Shown here piece by piece: positions 29,646 through 39,231 of a DNA stretch of 64,000 nt. The stretch is from assembly GCF_023715505.1 (NCBI RefSeq), contig NZ_JAMBOH010000017.1, forward strand, positions 1 to 64,000, read 5' to 3'. Source of the DNA: Neobacillus cucumis (lineage in GTDB: Bacteria; Bacillota; Bacilli; Bacillales_B; DSM-18226). The notes under the pieces are model-generated. The model saw nothing but the letters and a program-made list of their open reading frames with translations, had not been told where the DNA came from and did not search any database. Each line of letters begins with the position of its first letter. Within the stretch, counting starts at the first letter, position 1. A program made the position numbers and the translations under genes.

Positions 29646-31847
29646 ATGGGAATTCATTTTAGTTCAAAAAATAAAACCTTTCACTTGCAGGCAAAGGATA
29701 CAAGCTATGTTATGGAAATAGTCCGTGACGGCTATTTAGTCCACAATTATTGGGGGCGAAAAATTAGAAAGTATAGCCATTCCAATTTTCTGCAATCGTT
29801 AGACCGTGGCTTTTCCGGTAATCCTTATCAGCATAAAGAGGACCGGACATTCTCCCTGGATACTCTTCCGCAAGAGTATCCACAGTACGGTAACACCGAT
29901 TTTCGGAAGCCGGCCTATCAAATTCAGCTCGAAAATGGCTCAACAATCACAGATTTGAAGTACCGATCCCATATCATTTTTAAAGGAAAGGCACCTTTAT
30001 CAGGTCTGCCTGCAACGTATGTGGAGAGTGATGATGAGGCGGAAACGCTCGAAATTACGATGGAGGATTCACTTATCGGCTTAAAAGTAATCTTAAGTTA
30101 TACTGTTTTCGAACAGTTTAATGTGATTACCCGTTCAGTCCGCTTCGTAAATGAGGGAGAAGAATCATTAAAGCTGTTAAGTGCATTAAGTATGAGTGTC
30201 GATTTTCGAGATGCGGATTTTGAGTTTTTACATCTTCATGGTGCCCATGTGAAAGAAAGGCATATTGAGCGTCAGCCGCTTCGCCATGGAATTCAGTCAG
30301 TTGAAAGTACGAGGGGGGCAAGCTCCCATCAGCATAATCCATTTATTGCTCTATTAAGAAAGGGTACAACGGAGGATACAGGCGAGGTTTATGCGTTTAA
30401 CTTTGTGTATAGCGGAAATTTCTTGGCACAGGCGGAGGTAGATCAATTTAGCAATACCCGTGTCACGATGGGAATTAATCCATTCGATTTCAGCTGGAAG
30501 CTTGAAGCGGGTGAGGTATTCCAAACACCGGAAGTAGCGATGGTCTATTCGGCTGAAGGTCTCGGCAGTATGTCACGGACATTCCATGAGCTTTATCGTA
30601 CCCGTTTGGTACGAGGAAGCTACCGCGATCAAGAGCGGCCGGTTCTAGTGAATAACTGGGAAGCAACTTATTTTGATTTCAATGCTGAGAAGATCCTTGA
30701 GATTGCCAAGGCCGGAAGCGAATTAGGGATTGAATTATTCGTCTTGGATGATGGCTGGTTTGGAAAACGAGATAATGATAAGTCTTCACTAGGGGATTGG
30801 TTCATTGATCATCAAAAGCTCCCTGAAGGATTAGATAATCTTGCGTCAAAAGTAAAGGATATGGGAATGGAGTTTGGACTCTGGTTTGAACCGGAAATGG
30901 TTTCAGTTGATAGTGACCTTTATCGCGAGCATCCAGATTGGTGCCTGCATGTTCCTGAACGACTTCGGTCGGAGAGCCGCAACCAGCTTATTCTCGATTT
31001 TTCAAGAGAAGATGTTTGCAATGAAATTACCAAACGAGTTAGTGATATTTTAGCAACTGTTCCAATCTCTTATGTGAAATGGGACATGAACCGCCATATG
31101 ACGGAAATTGGTTCGGCAGCCCAGCCTGCGGACAGGCAAAGGGAAACGGCGCATCGATATATGCTCGGCTTGTATAAAGTGATGGAAACAATCACGACTT
31201 CGTTCCCGCATATTTTATTTGAGAGCTGCTCTGGCGGCGGGGGAAGATTTGACCCAGGGATGCTCTTCTATATGCCGCAGGTGTGGACTTCCGATAATAC
31301 CGATGCAATCTCACGTTTGAAAATTCAATATGGTACGAGTCTTGTTTATCCGATTGTTACTATGGGCGCCCATGTATCCGCGGTGCCGAACCATCAGGTG
31401 CATCGGAGCACTTCAATGGAGATGCGCGGTAATGTCGCGATGTCTGGGAATTTAGGGTATGAGCTAGACTTAACCAAGATAACAGACGATGAAAAAGAAA
31501 TCGTCAAACAGCAGGTTGCGCACTATAAAGACATTCGTAAATTAATCCAGTTTGGTGATTTTTACCGGCTGCAGAGCCCATTCGAAGGAAATGAAACAGC
31601 TTGGCTTTTTACTACTAAGGACAAGTCTGAAGCCATTGTCTACTATTTCCGGGTATTAGCTGAACCAGCTGCACCAACAACTGTATTAAAGCTAAAGGGA
31701 ATTGATGATACGAAACAATACCAAGTGATCGGAACTGATGAAGTATTTGGCGGGGATGAGCTGTCCTATGTAGGTCTAAGTATACCTGCTAATATACATG
31801 GAGATTTCCAAAGCTACGTTTGGCATTTAAAAGCTTGCAGTGAATAA
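29646..31847 (+). CDS. alpha-galactosidase, GH36
   Basis: A 733-residue cytoplasmic GH36 alpha-galactosidase (AgaR/RafA/AgaB type, usual length about 730). The N-terminal beta-sandwich precedes the (beta/alpha)8 barrel; the nucleophile is D480 in YVKWDMNR and the acid/base D550 in TSDNTDA. VLDDGWFGKRDND, GLWFEPEMV and the SCSGGGGRFD loop are family hallmarks. It releases galactose from melibiose, raffinose or stachyose imported by the three upstream genes. Unlike B. subtilis MelA (GH4, NAD-dependent) this enzyme is a simple retaining hydrolase, so the operon is a GH36 version of the mel operon. Confidence 0.95.
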   Translation: MGIHFSSKNKTFHLQAKDTSYVMEIVRDGYLVHNYWGRKIRKYSHSNFLQSLDRGFSGNPYQHKEDRTFSLDTLPQEYPQYGNTDFRKPAYQIQLENGSTITDLKYRSHIIFKGKAPLSGLPATYVESDDEAETLEITMEDSLIGLKVILSYTVFEQFNVITRSVRFVNEGEESLKLLSALSMSVDFRDADFEFLHLHGAHVKERHIERQPLRHGIQSVESTRGASSHQHNPFIALLRKGTTEDTGEVYAFNFVYSGNFLAQAEVDQFSNTRVTMGINPFDFSWKLEAGEVFQTPEVAMVYSAEGLGSMSRTFHELYRTRLVRGSYRDQERPVLVNNWEATYFDFNAEKILEIAKAGSELGIELFVLDDGWFGKRDNDKSSLGDWFIDHQKLPEGLDNLASKVKDMGMEFGLWFEPEMVSVDSDLYREHPDWCLHVPERLRSESRNQLILDFSREDVCNEITKRVSDILATVPISYVKWDMNRHMTEIGSAAQPADRQRETAHRYMLGLYKVMETITTSFPHILFESCSGGGGRFDPGMLFYMPQVWTSDNTDAISRLKIQYGTSLVYPIVTMGAHVSAVPNHQVHRSTSMEMRGNVAMSGNLGYELDLTKITDDEKEIVKQQVAHYKDIRKLIQFGDFYRLQSPFEGNETAWLFTTKDKSEAIVYYFRVLAEPAAPTTVLKLKGIDDTKQYQVIGTDEVFGGDELSYVGLSIPANIHGDFQSYVWHLKACSE

Positions 31848-31939
31848 GAGTCGTATCGAAAACGGTGAACAACAGAAATAGATTAATATAATTACATTTT
31901 TACTCACAAATTGGTTATTGACTACTTGAATGATTTTCA

Positions 31940-31991
31940 AGGTAACCGGTCGTCAATAAGCTCTATTCGCGAATTTGTTACCTGTTTTTTT
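31940..31991 (+). terminator. possible terminator
   Basis: AGGTAAC and GTTACCT enclose a 30-base loop and are followed by GTTTTTTT. It lies 90 bases after the alpha-galactosidase gene. Confidence 0.45.
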
Positions 31992-32017
31992 GATACATTT
32001 TAAAATATTACTCCGTA

Positions 32018-32055
32018 GACCCAAAAGGATTGTTACCTTTTGGGTCACTTTTATT
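32018..32055 (+). terminator. intrinsic terminator
   Basis: GACCCAAAAGG-attgtta-CCTTTTGGGTC is a perfect 11-bp stem followed by ACTTTTATTTTT. It separates the alpha-galactoside operon from the next sensor operon. Apart from these two hairpins I see no other feature in the gap 31848-32216. Confidence 0.8.
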
Positions 32056-32216
32056 TTTCAGTTAATAAAAAATATTAGCAGAAAAACTACTAATATAGCT
32101 ATTAAATTACAATGGTATGATGAGAAAGGATATGTTAAATTGAATTAATAATACAACTAGATTAGAAAAAATGCATAATACTGTAAGGGCTTACTTAAGC
32201 CTTCAGGGGGAATGAT

Positions 32217-34013
32217 ATGTTTTTTTCCTTACGTAATCGTTTATTTATCGTATTTACTTGTTTATTAACAATCCCGTTAATTATATTGTCCTTTATTATA
32301 CCAAGCTGGTTTACATCCATCATTGAGGAACAGACACAGGAACTGACAGTGGAGGCTATGGACCAATATTCGCTTTTTATTGATTCCATCACAACGCAAG
32401 CGAAAGATTTAGGGAATCAGGTACTCGTAAACCAAACGACACAAAAATGGATCAAACTAGAAAGCAAGAATGCCAATATATCCGATGGACAGAGACTTCT
32501 ACAGAAGAATCAACTCAAAATGTTGTTATCGTCGATGATGGTAAACAATTCAAATGGCATGTCGATTTCAGTTGTTTTGAATGATGGCACAGGGACCTGG
32601 GGAAATATCTCAAACTTAAATCAAGTAGATTGGTTTAAAAACTATTCTCAAAATAAACAGCAATATATTAAGTCGCATATTGATCCATTTCAGCCAACCC
32701 AAGGTAACATTAATAGCTATATTTTACCCCTCTTCGATATGAATACATTTGTTTCGTATGGAATGATTAAGGTGAATTTTCCTTCAGAATTGCTTGAAAC
32801 ATCGTTGAATAAAACCAAGATTGGAAAAAACGGACATGCTTATTTGATCAATCATAATGGCGAAAATATCCTGCCTGGAAAGATCCGAACTCCTAAAAAG
32901 GTTTTGAAACAAACCTTAATTAAATTAAGCGATGATAAAAATCAAAAGGGATTAGTCGAAACGGATGATCATGGAGAAAAATATTTAGTTTTTTATCAAA
33001 AGTTAGGGGTAGGCGATTGGATTTTAATTAGTGAAGTAACTAAGTCTGAATTATTCGCTAAGGTCACACGTTTACAACGGAACCTGCTGTTAACTAGTGC
33101 GATCGTGTTTTTAATAACGATTGTAGCTTCTTACATGATTTCTTCGAATATAGTTAGCCCCTTAGGTAAGTTGGCAAAAGCAATGAGGTATATAGAAAGC
33201 GGCGATTTTTCCGGTGCCAAACGCTTTATGCCGACAATAAAATCAGCTAATAATGAAGTGGGTTACCTAATAACCGTTTTTAATCAGACGATTGATCGGT
33301 TGAAGAATTTAATTGAAACCGAATATGAGGCAAATTTACGCCAAAAAGATGCGGAATATAAAGCCTTATTATTACAAATCAATCCACACTTTTTAAATAA
33401 TACGCTTGAAATTATTGGTGGATTAGCTATGCAAGGAAAAAATAAACAGGTGATGGATGTAAGTATTCACTTAGGCCGAATGATGAGATATTCCTTGAAC
33501 ACGCACAGTGATGTAGTAAATTTGGGAGAAGAGTTAAAGTATATCCGCAGTTACACTGAAATATTAAAGCTAAGATATGAAGATGCTATATCAATTGAGA
33601 TTGAAGAAGATTTAGAGACAAGAAGTCTTCCTATTATTAAATTTATTTTACAGCCTCTCGTCGAGAACGCAGTGAAATATAGTTTTATCGAAAAAACGTC
33701 AGCAGAAATTTTTATTAAAACCAAGCAAAGTAATCATTTAGTATTTATTGTTATTGAAGATAAGGGGATCGGAATGTCTGAAGAAGTGATCTCCGATCTA
33801 ATGAGTGTCCAGACGAAGAATGATATAAATAGTGTCCTCATGAGTAAAGGAAGCAGCATTGGACTAAGGAATGTACTAAGTCGCTTGAAGCTTAACTATG
33901 GTCCAAATTTCTCGTATATGATTGAATCTGAAAGGAATGCAGGCACACGGATTACGTTATGCATCAATACAGATCGGGGTGATAGACATGTTGAAGGTGA
34001 TCATCACAGATGA
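32217..34013 (+). CDS. YesM-family sensor histidine kinase
   Basis: A 598-residue membrane kinase with a transmembrane helix near residues 8-30, an extracellular Cache-type sensor (about 35-280), a second helix (about 285-308), HAMP, the phospho-acceptor H391 in QINPHFLNNTLEI, and HATPase motifs VENAVKY and EDKGIGM. AGGGGGAA precedes the ATG. Its 3' end overlaps the response regulator by 26 bases. Together with the regulator and a third gene encoding a binding protein it forms a closed operon ended at 36957, suggesting a sugar-sensing module for the fructan locus downstream. Confidence 0.92.
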   Translation: MFFSLRNRLFIVFTCLLTIPLIILSFIIPSWFTSIIEEQTQELTVEAMDQYSLFIDSITTQAKDLGNQVLVNQTTQKWIKLESKNANISDGQRLLQKNQLKMLLSSMMVNNSNGMSISVVLNDGTGTWGNISNLNQVDWFKNYSQNKQQYIKSHIDPFQPTQGNINSYILPLFDMNTFVSYGMIKVNFPSELLETSLNKTKIGKNGHAYLINHNGENILPGKIRTPKKVLKQTLIKLSDDKNQKGLVETDDHGEKYLVFYQKLGVGDWILISEVTKSELFAKVTRLQRNLLLTSAIVFLITIVASYMISSNIVSPLGKLAKAMRYIESGDFSGAKRFMPTIKSANNEVGYLITVFNQTIDRLKNLIETEYEANLRQKDAEYKALLLQINPHFLNNTLEIIGGLAMQGKNKQVMDVSIHLGRMMRYSLNTHSDVVNLGEELKYIRSYTEILKLRYEDAISIEIEEDLETRSLPIIKFILQPLVENAVKYSFIEKTSAEIFIKTKQSNHLVFIVIEDKGIGMSEEVISDLMSVQTKNDINSVLMSKGSSIGLRNVLSRLKLNYGPNFSYMIESERNAGTRITLCINTDRGDRHVEGDHHR

Positions 34014-35580
34014 CGAGATTCAAATTCGTAAAGGCTTACGGATGAAAGTGAACTGGGAAGAACAAGGATTCCAAATTGCAGGTGAGGCGTCCAATGGGGT
34101 AGAAGCGCTTGAATTGCTTCGGGATTTGAATATCGATGTGGTTATTACGGATATGAGGATGCCGATTATGGATGGAATTGAATTAGCGAAACGTTGTCAG
34201 CAAGAATTTCCGAACGTAAGGGTAGTTGTGTTATCGGGTTATTCTGATTTTGAATATGTAAGAGGTTCATTGAAACAAGGGGTAAAAGACTACTTGTTGA
34301 AACCCGTTGCCCCTGATGAATTAGTAGAGGTATTGAGTAAGATTCGTAAGGAAGTGGAAGAAGAGAAGCGGATCCAAGCGGAATCGGCTCGATTGCGCAG
34401 GCTTGTTCATTCTCAGTTTCAAGAAGTTCAGGAGCAATATTTACTCTACCTTGTAAAAGAGGAATGGCTAGAGCTAAACAAGGTAACAGAGAGATTGCGC
34501 CAATTGCAGTTAGAAGATCTTGTAAATGATGACGGAGAAGTACAATTTGTTACGGTAGAAATTAGAGGGAAAGAATACAATCCGAATCGATTAAAGGAAC
34601 TATGGCTTCCCTTTCAGATGTTATGTAAGGAAATTGCAAAAGATCATCCCAAAACGTATTCGTTTTATGACCCTAGTTATGCAAATATGATTCACTTTTT
34701 ACAGCTTCTCGATTCCGACAATAGAGACAGTCCTTCAAGGCTAGTAAACGAAATACAGCAGACGATTAAGAGACTCTTGAAATTAGAAACGGTTGTTGGA
34801 ATTGGAAATGTGACTTGTGGAATTACAAATTTTAAGACAGGTTATATCTCTAGTTTACTTGCATGGAGTCAAAGTCAACTCGGCTCACAATCACAGGTAT
34901 TGGATGGGTCGAATGTAAAAGAAGAAGTATTTGAGTTTTCACCTGAGATTGAAAGAAAGTTAACTAATGGAATTGAGAGTGTCAATTACGAGGCATTTAA
35001 AGAGAATATATACTTTTTATTGGAAGGGGACCGAAACCTCTCGATTATGTCCTTTACCTTTGCTGCTAATCGTGTGTTGTTTTTGTTAGGCTCACTCGCA
35101 AGAAAATATAATATGGAAACAAACGATTTTCAAAAGGTAATGTGGAATTGTCAGCAAAGCATTTGGGAACTCAATTCGCAAACTAAAGTAATCGAGCATC
35201 TTCTTCAATTAGCGAAGCTAATTATCGAGAAGGTCCATGTAGCGCGTTTTTCGAACGGTAAAGTTATCGTAGCTAGTGTTCAGCAATATTTGGAACAGCA
35301 TTACGCAAGTGAAATTTCCCTTTCCATGCTATCGGAACTCTTCCATATCAATAGTGCACATTTATCCGAAACGTTTAAACATACTGTTGGACAGAATTTC
35401 AGCGATTATCTTGTTCAATTACGACTACAGAAGGCCCGGCAGTTCCTGAAAGATAAACAGCTTAAAATCATTGATGTGGCAAACTTGACTGGCTTTTCTA
35501 ACTCAGGGTATTTTAGTACCGTTTTTAAAAAGTATTTTGGACAAACCCCTGTTGAGTTCCGAAACTCACTAGATTCATAA
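33988..35580 (+). CDS. YesN-family response regulator with AraC-type domain
   Basis: A 530-residue regulator. Receiver domain residues 1-120 with phospho-acceptor D55 (ITDMRMPIMDG), a long linker, and a C-terminal AraC double helix-turn-helix (about 430-530: ISLSMLSELFHINSAHLSETF, then IIDVANLTGFSNSGYFSTVFKKYFG). ATG 33988 is chosen because GGGGTGA lies 5 bases upstream and MLKVIITDDE is the standard receiver start; the open frame runs further upstream. Probable activator of the LplABC-type importer operon starting at 37123. Confidence 0.93.
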   Translation: MLKVIITDDEIQIRKGLRMKVNWEEQGFQIAGEASNGVEALELLRDLNIDVVITDMRMPIMDGIELAKRCQQEFPNVRVVVLSGYSDFEYVRGSLKQGVKDYLLKPVAPDELVEVLSKIRKEVEEEKRIQAESARLRRLVHSQFQEVQEQYLLYLVKEEWLELNKVTERLRQLQLEDLVNDDGEVQFVTVEIRGKEYNPNRLKELWLPFQMLCKEIAKDHPKTYSFYDPSYANMIHFLQLLDSDNRDSPSRLVNEIQQTIKRLLKLETVVGIGNVTCGITNFKTGYISSLLAWSQSQLGSQSQVLDGSNVKEEVFEFSPEIERKLTNGIESVNYEAFKENIYFLLEGDRNLSIMSFTFAANRVLFLLGSLARKYNMETNDFQKVMWNCQQSIWELNSQTKVIEHLLQLAKLIIEKVHVARFSNGKVIVASVQQYLEQHYASEISLSMLSELFHINSAHLSETFKHTVGQNFSDYLVQLRLQKARQFLKDKQLKIIDVANLTGFSNSGYFSTVFKKYFGQTPVEFRNSLDS

Positions 35581-35617
35581 GTTTAATTTTTTAAAGCAGG
35601 AAGGTGAGGGAATGTAG

Positions 35618-36949
35618 ATGAAAAAATGGTTATCTTTGATTATTTTTGCCATTATACTTATAAGTAGTTCCTTGTATGCGCTATCTTTCCTTGGTACATT
35701 CTCTAGCCGTAAAACAGAAAATGTTAAAAAACTAAATAAAACGAGTCCAATCGTGCTAACCTTCTGGCGCAATAATGGAAATGCAGCAGAAAATAAAGCA
35801 TATGAAAAATTAGTTTCTTCTTTCGAAGCAGCTCATCCTGCTATTAAAGTTCATATGAAATCATTTCCTTATAGTGATTATGAAATAAGACTGCGAACCG
35901 AGCTTGCCACTGGAAACCCTCCGGATGTGCTGACAATTGACAGCCCGACCTTGGCTCTTTATGCCAATACAGGTTCATTATTATCACTCGATTCATATAT
36001 GAGAAAAGAGGGACATATTGAGGATATCCCTGAATCCACATTAAAAGGAATGAGTTTTCAGGGTGACATTTACTTGGCTCCGCTCGTTGAATCCAGTATT
36101 GCATTATTTTATAATAAGCGGCTTTTTAAAAATGCAGGCATACCTTTTCCATCAGGCGATCCCAATAAACCAATGACATGGGAGGAAGTGCTGCAGATTG
36201 CCAAAAAACTAACCCATCCTGAAAAGGGAGTGTATGGGATTGATCCAGCACAGGGCTTTAATGATGGCGAGTCTCCTGCTTATTTTAAAATGCCTCTCCT
36301 TTGGCAGTTTGGAGCGGACGCGCTAAGTCCAGATGGTACAACTGCAAGCCGGTATTTGGATTCAAAAGAGGCATTAAAAGCCCTGCAATTTTATCAAGAT
36401 TTATATTATAAAGATAAAGTGGCCGGTTTTGAATTACCGCCAGACCCATTTATAACAGGGAAACTTGCGATGACTGTTCTTGGATCTTGGACATTGAAGG
36501 ATCTGGAAAATAGTTCTGAATTTAAATTAGGTGAAGATTTTGGAGTTGCCCCTTTGCCAAAAGAGAAGTATCAAGTTGTTCCAAATGGAGGATGGGCCCT
36601 CGGTATCTCCTCCAAGACTAAATACTCAAAGGAAGCTTGGGAGTTTATCAAATATGTTACAAGTTATAAAGGGATAAAAATCTATGTCGAGGAAACAGGT
36701 GATATACCTGCTAGATACTCTGTTGCGAAAGACTTTCCTGAATTTAATCAATATCCTAAAAATATCTTTTTACAACAAGCACAAAAATTTTCTAAAAACC
36801 GCCCGGTTACCCCGGCTTATCCTGTGATCAGCGATGCCCTAAAGACCTTATTTGAAGAGGTTGGACTTGGTGGAAATGATGTAGGGGCTTCTGCAAAGGA
36901 AGCCGTGGAGAAAATTAACACTAGTCTAAAACAAATACAGAACCCATAA
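35618..36949 (+). CDS. sugar-binding protein without lipobox, sensor-operon member
   Basis: A 443-residue CUT1-type solute-binding fold (VLTFWRNNGNAAENKAYEKLV, LAPLVESSIALFYNKRLF, GKLAMTVLGSWTL, VPNGGWALGISSKTK). The N-terminus is a hydrophobic segment (residues 4-26) but the whole protein contains no cysteine, so it cannot be a lipoprotein; it is either anchored by this helix or secreted. It is the last gene of the kinase/regulator operon and is cut off from the LplABC genes by a strong terminator. That arrangement resembles sensory binding proteins such as AraP of the Geobacillus AraPST system. Sensor role is inferred; ordinary transport is the alternative. Confidence 0.85.
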   Translation: MKKWLSLIIFAIILISSSLYALSFLGTFSSRKTENVKKLNKTSPIVLTFWRNNGNAAENKAYEKLVSSFEAAHPAIKVHMKSFPYSDYEIRLRTELATGNPPDVLTIDSPTLALYANTGSLLSLDSYMRKEGHIEDIPESTLKGMSFQGDIYLAPLVESSIALFYNKRLFKNAGIPFPSGDPNKPMTWEEVLQIAKKLTHPEKGVYGIDPAQGFNDGESPAYFKMPLLWQFGADALSPDGTTASRYLDSKEALKALQFYQDLYYKDKVAGFELPPDPFITGKLAMTVLGSWTLKDLENSSEFKLGEDFGVAPLPKEKYQVVPNGGWALGISSKTKYSKEAWEFIKYVTSYKGIKIYVEETGDIPARYSVAKDFPEFNQYPKNIFLQQAQKFSKNRPVTPAYPVISDALKTLFEEVGLGGNDVGASAKEAVEKINTSLKQIQNP

Positions 36950-36956
36950 AAGGTAT

Positions 36957-36985
36957 CCTCTAGTTCAAAACTAGAGGTTTTTTTA
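36957..36985 (+). terminator. intrinsic terminator of the sensor operon
   Basis: CCTCTAGTT-caa-AACTAGAGG followed by TTTTTTT is a perfect 9-bp stem. Confidence 0.92.
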
Positions 36986-36996
36986 TTTGTTAAAAT

Positions 36997-37010
36997 TGTA
37001 ACCGATTTCA
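36997..37010 (+). promoter_or_regulatory. cre (CcpA) site upstream of LplABC-type operon
   Basis: TGTAACCGATTTCA matches TGWAANCGNTNWCA at all 14 positions. It lies 113 bases before the first permease start and after the sensor-operon terminator, so it should mediate glucose repression of fructan uptake. Confidence 0.75.
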
Positions 37011-37122
37011 AAGTGCCGAAAATATTAAACACCTTAAACCAAAAATATTGAAATATTCATAAGAGCCATTTTGTTAAAGTAAAGCCAGAAGAAGAAAATA
37101 CCCCAGAGAGGAGGAAGCAATT

Positions 37123-38094
37123 GTGGAACAGATATACCAGAAAGTAGAGAATGGTCCAAACGAAGTAATGAAAGCAGAAGTGGGCACTAAAATGTCGAGG
37201 AATTTAAAGTATATGAAGAACAATTATCAATTATATCTCCTTGTTCTTCCAGCGTTAATCCTGCTTATTATTTTTAAATACGTACCCATGTATGGAGCCA
37301 TTATTGCCTTCAAAGATTTTAATCCATTACAAGGAATCATGGGAAGTCCGTGGATTGGATGGGAAAATTTTGAGAAGTTCATGAGCACACCAGATTTTAT
37401 GAATCTCTTAAAGAACACCCTAAAATTAAGTGCCTTTGGATTAATAATTGGCTTTCCTGTACCTATCATTCTAGCACTTATGATTCATCGAATTAAAAGA
37501 GTGGCCATTAAGAAAAATATTCAATTAGTCTTATATGCTCCAAATTTTATTTCAGTTGTTGTTGTAGTCGGGATTGTTTTTATTTTCCTATCGCCGGTTG
37601 GACCTATTAATCGATTCATCACTTTTTTGGGTGGAGACAGTATCTCCTTCATGACAGAACCTAGTTATTTCAGGACGATCTATATTATAAGTGATATTTG
37701 GCAATTTGCGGGCTGGGCATCGATTGTTTATTTAGCATCACTTTCCAATGTAAGCCAAGACTTAATTGATGCCGCGAAAATAGATGGAGCTAATATATTG
37801 CAGCAAATACGTCATATCGATTTGCCAACGATTAAACCGATTATGGTGATTCAATTTATTTTAGCTGCCGGAAACATCATGAGCCTGGGGTTTGAAAAAG
37901 CGTATTTATTGCAAACATCAATGAACCTTCCTACATCTGAAATATTGCCTACCTATGTTTATAAAATTGGCTTGCAGATGGGGGATTATGGTTACTCAAC
38001 CGCAATTGGGCTTTTCAACGCCGTGATTAATGTCATCTTACTAATCAGCGTTAACCAAATCGTCAAACGGTTAAACGAAGGAGAAGGTATATAA
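37123..38094 (+). CDS. ABC permease (LplB/YtcP type)
   Basis: A 323-residue permease of the LplB group of CUT1 transporters. After a polar N-terminal 30 residues come six membrane segments starting YLLVLPALILLIIFKYVPMYG, a group hallmark, and the EAA loop DLIDAAKIDGANILQQIRHI. Translation starts at GTG 37123 with GAGGAGG about 8 bases upstream. First gene of a long operon or operon cluster of fructan genes. No ATPase gene follows. Confidence 0.9.
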   Translation: MEQIYQKVENGPNEVMKAEVGTKMSRNLKYMKNNYQLYLLVLPALILLIIFKYVPMYGAIIAFKDFNPLQGIMGSPWIGWENFEKFMSTPDFMNLLKNTLKLSAFGLIIGFPVPIILALMIHRIKRVAIKKNIQLVLYAPNFISVVVVVGIVFIFLSPVGPINRFITFLGGDSISFMTEPSYFRTIYIISDIWQFAGWASIVYLASLSNVSQDLIDAAKIDGANILQQIRHIDLPTIKPIMVIQFILAAGNIMSLGFEKAYLLQTSMNLPTSEILPTYVYKIGLQMGDYGYSTAIGLFNAVINVILLISVNQIVKRLNEGEGI

Positions 38095-38118
38095 ATCTAC
38101 TTGATGGAGGTGAGAGGT

Positions 38119-39003
38119 ATGTTTAAGCATCAAACGAGGGCAGATAAAGTCATCTTAACAACAAACGGGATTATCTTGACCTTAATCGTATTTGCTATTT
38201 TAATCCCATTAATTTATGTCATTATGGCATCGTTTACAAATCCAGCAACTTTGTTAAACAGTGGGATTACCCTTAATCCATCCAAATGGACACTTCAGGG
38301 ATACTCACGAGTATTTAAAGATGGATCACTATTAATAGGTTTTAGAAATTCACTTTTTTACTCCACTGCTTTTTCGCTTATTTCAGTTACAATCACGTTA
38401 TTCGCTGCTTATCCATTATCAAGGAAGGATTTTGTCGGCCGAAAACTGATGATGGCTCTCTTTATTATTACAATGTTTTTTGGCGGGGGATTAATCCCAA
38501 CGTATTTGTTAGTCAAAAATTTAAATATGCTTGATACCATTTGGGCCATTTTATTACCAGGTGCTGTAAATGTATGGAACATTATTTTAGCAAGAGCCTA
38601 CTTTCAAGGCATCCCAAATGAATTACGAGAAGCCGCTATTGTTGACGGTACATCGGAAATCCAGTTTTTCTTTAAAATCCTGCTTCCATTAAGTAAACCA
38701 ATCATAGCGGTATTAGTGTTATATCAATTTGTCGCACAATGGAATTCTTATTTTGATGCCATGATTTATTTAAAAAGCGAGAATTTACAGCCTTTACAAA
38801 TTGTCCTTCGATCAATTCTTGTTCAAATGCAGCCTAGACCTGGCATGATTCAAGACGCACAAAACACAGCCCAGCTGCAGCAAATTGCTGAAATGGTCAA
38901 GTATTCAAGTATTGTCATTTCCAGTTTGCCGCTAATTATAATTTATCCTTTCTTCCAAAAGTACTTTGAAAAAGGAGTAATGGTGGGTTCAATAAAGGGT
39001 TAA
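38119..39003 (+). CDS. ABC permease (LplC type)
   Basis: A 294-residue permease with six membrane segments, NPSKWTLQGYSRVFKD near the N-terminus, EAA loop ELREAAIVDGTSEIQFFFKI, and the C-terminus KYFEKGVMVGSIKG, all typical of LplC/YtcP partners. ATG 38119 is used because GGAGG is 8 bases upstream; earlier in-frame starts at 38101 and 38104 overlap that site. Partner of the LplB-type permease just upstream. Confidence 0.9.
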   Translation: MFKHQTRADKVILTTNGIILTLIVFAILIPLIYVIMASFTNPATLLNSGITLNPSKWTLQGYSRVFKDGSLLIGFRNSLFYSTAFSLISVTITLFAAYPLSRKDFVGRKLMMALFIITMFFGGGLIPTYLLVKNLNMLDTIWAILLPGAVNVWNIILARAYFQGIPNELREAAIVDGTSEIQFFFKILLPLSKPIIAVLVLYQFVAQWNSYFDAMIYLKSENLQPLQIVLRSILVQMQPRPGMIQDAQNTAQLQQIAEMVKYSSIVISSLPLIIIYPFFQKYFEKGVMVGSIKG

Positions 39004-39041
39004 AACTTAATTTTAAACTAATGGCTCTGTTAATCTTGAAT

Positions 39042-39186
39042 GTTGATTTCCGCTCCAGGCGGCTTCGCTTTCCGCGGGCGTGCCGGGGAGCCTCCTCGGC
39101 GCTTTAGCGCCTGTGGGGTCTCCCCTGCCCCGTACTCCCGCAGGAGTCTTCGCCGCCTTCCGCTCCAATCAACGCTGAAAATCAAC
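39042..39186. repeat. GC-rich interspersed palindromic repeat
   Basis: This stretch is strikingly GC-rich against AT-rich surroundings. It is bounded by GTTGATT at 39042 and AATCAAC at 39167-39173, with GGCGGC and GCCGCC just inside. A central hairpin carries GGCGC-tttA-GCGCC and GGGGA/TCTCCCC. A TTCCGCTCCA block occurs in direct orientation at both ends inside the inverted termini. Similar elements are scattered through many Bacillaceae genomes between genes. Here it separates the permeases from the binding-protein gene in a transporter operon. Confidence 0.85.
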
Positions 39187-39231
39187 AATAACCATTAACA
39201 CAGCCAAACTAATAAATGGGGTGAAGGGATT

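Noticed and set aside
39003..39231. Insertion sequence remnant
   Set aside because: The GC-rich element is only about 130-145 bp, has no transposase fragment and no clear target-site duplication; called an interspersed palindromic repeat instead.
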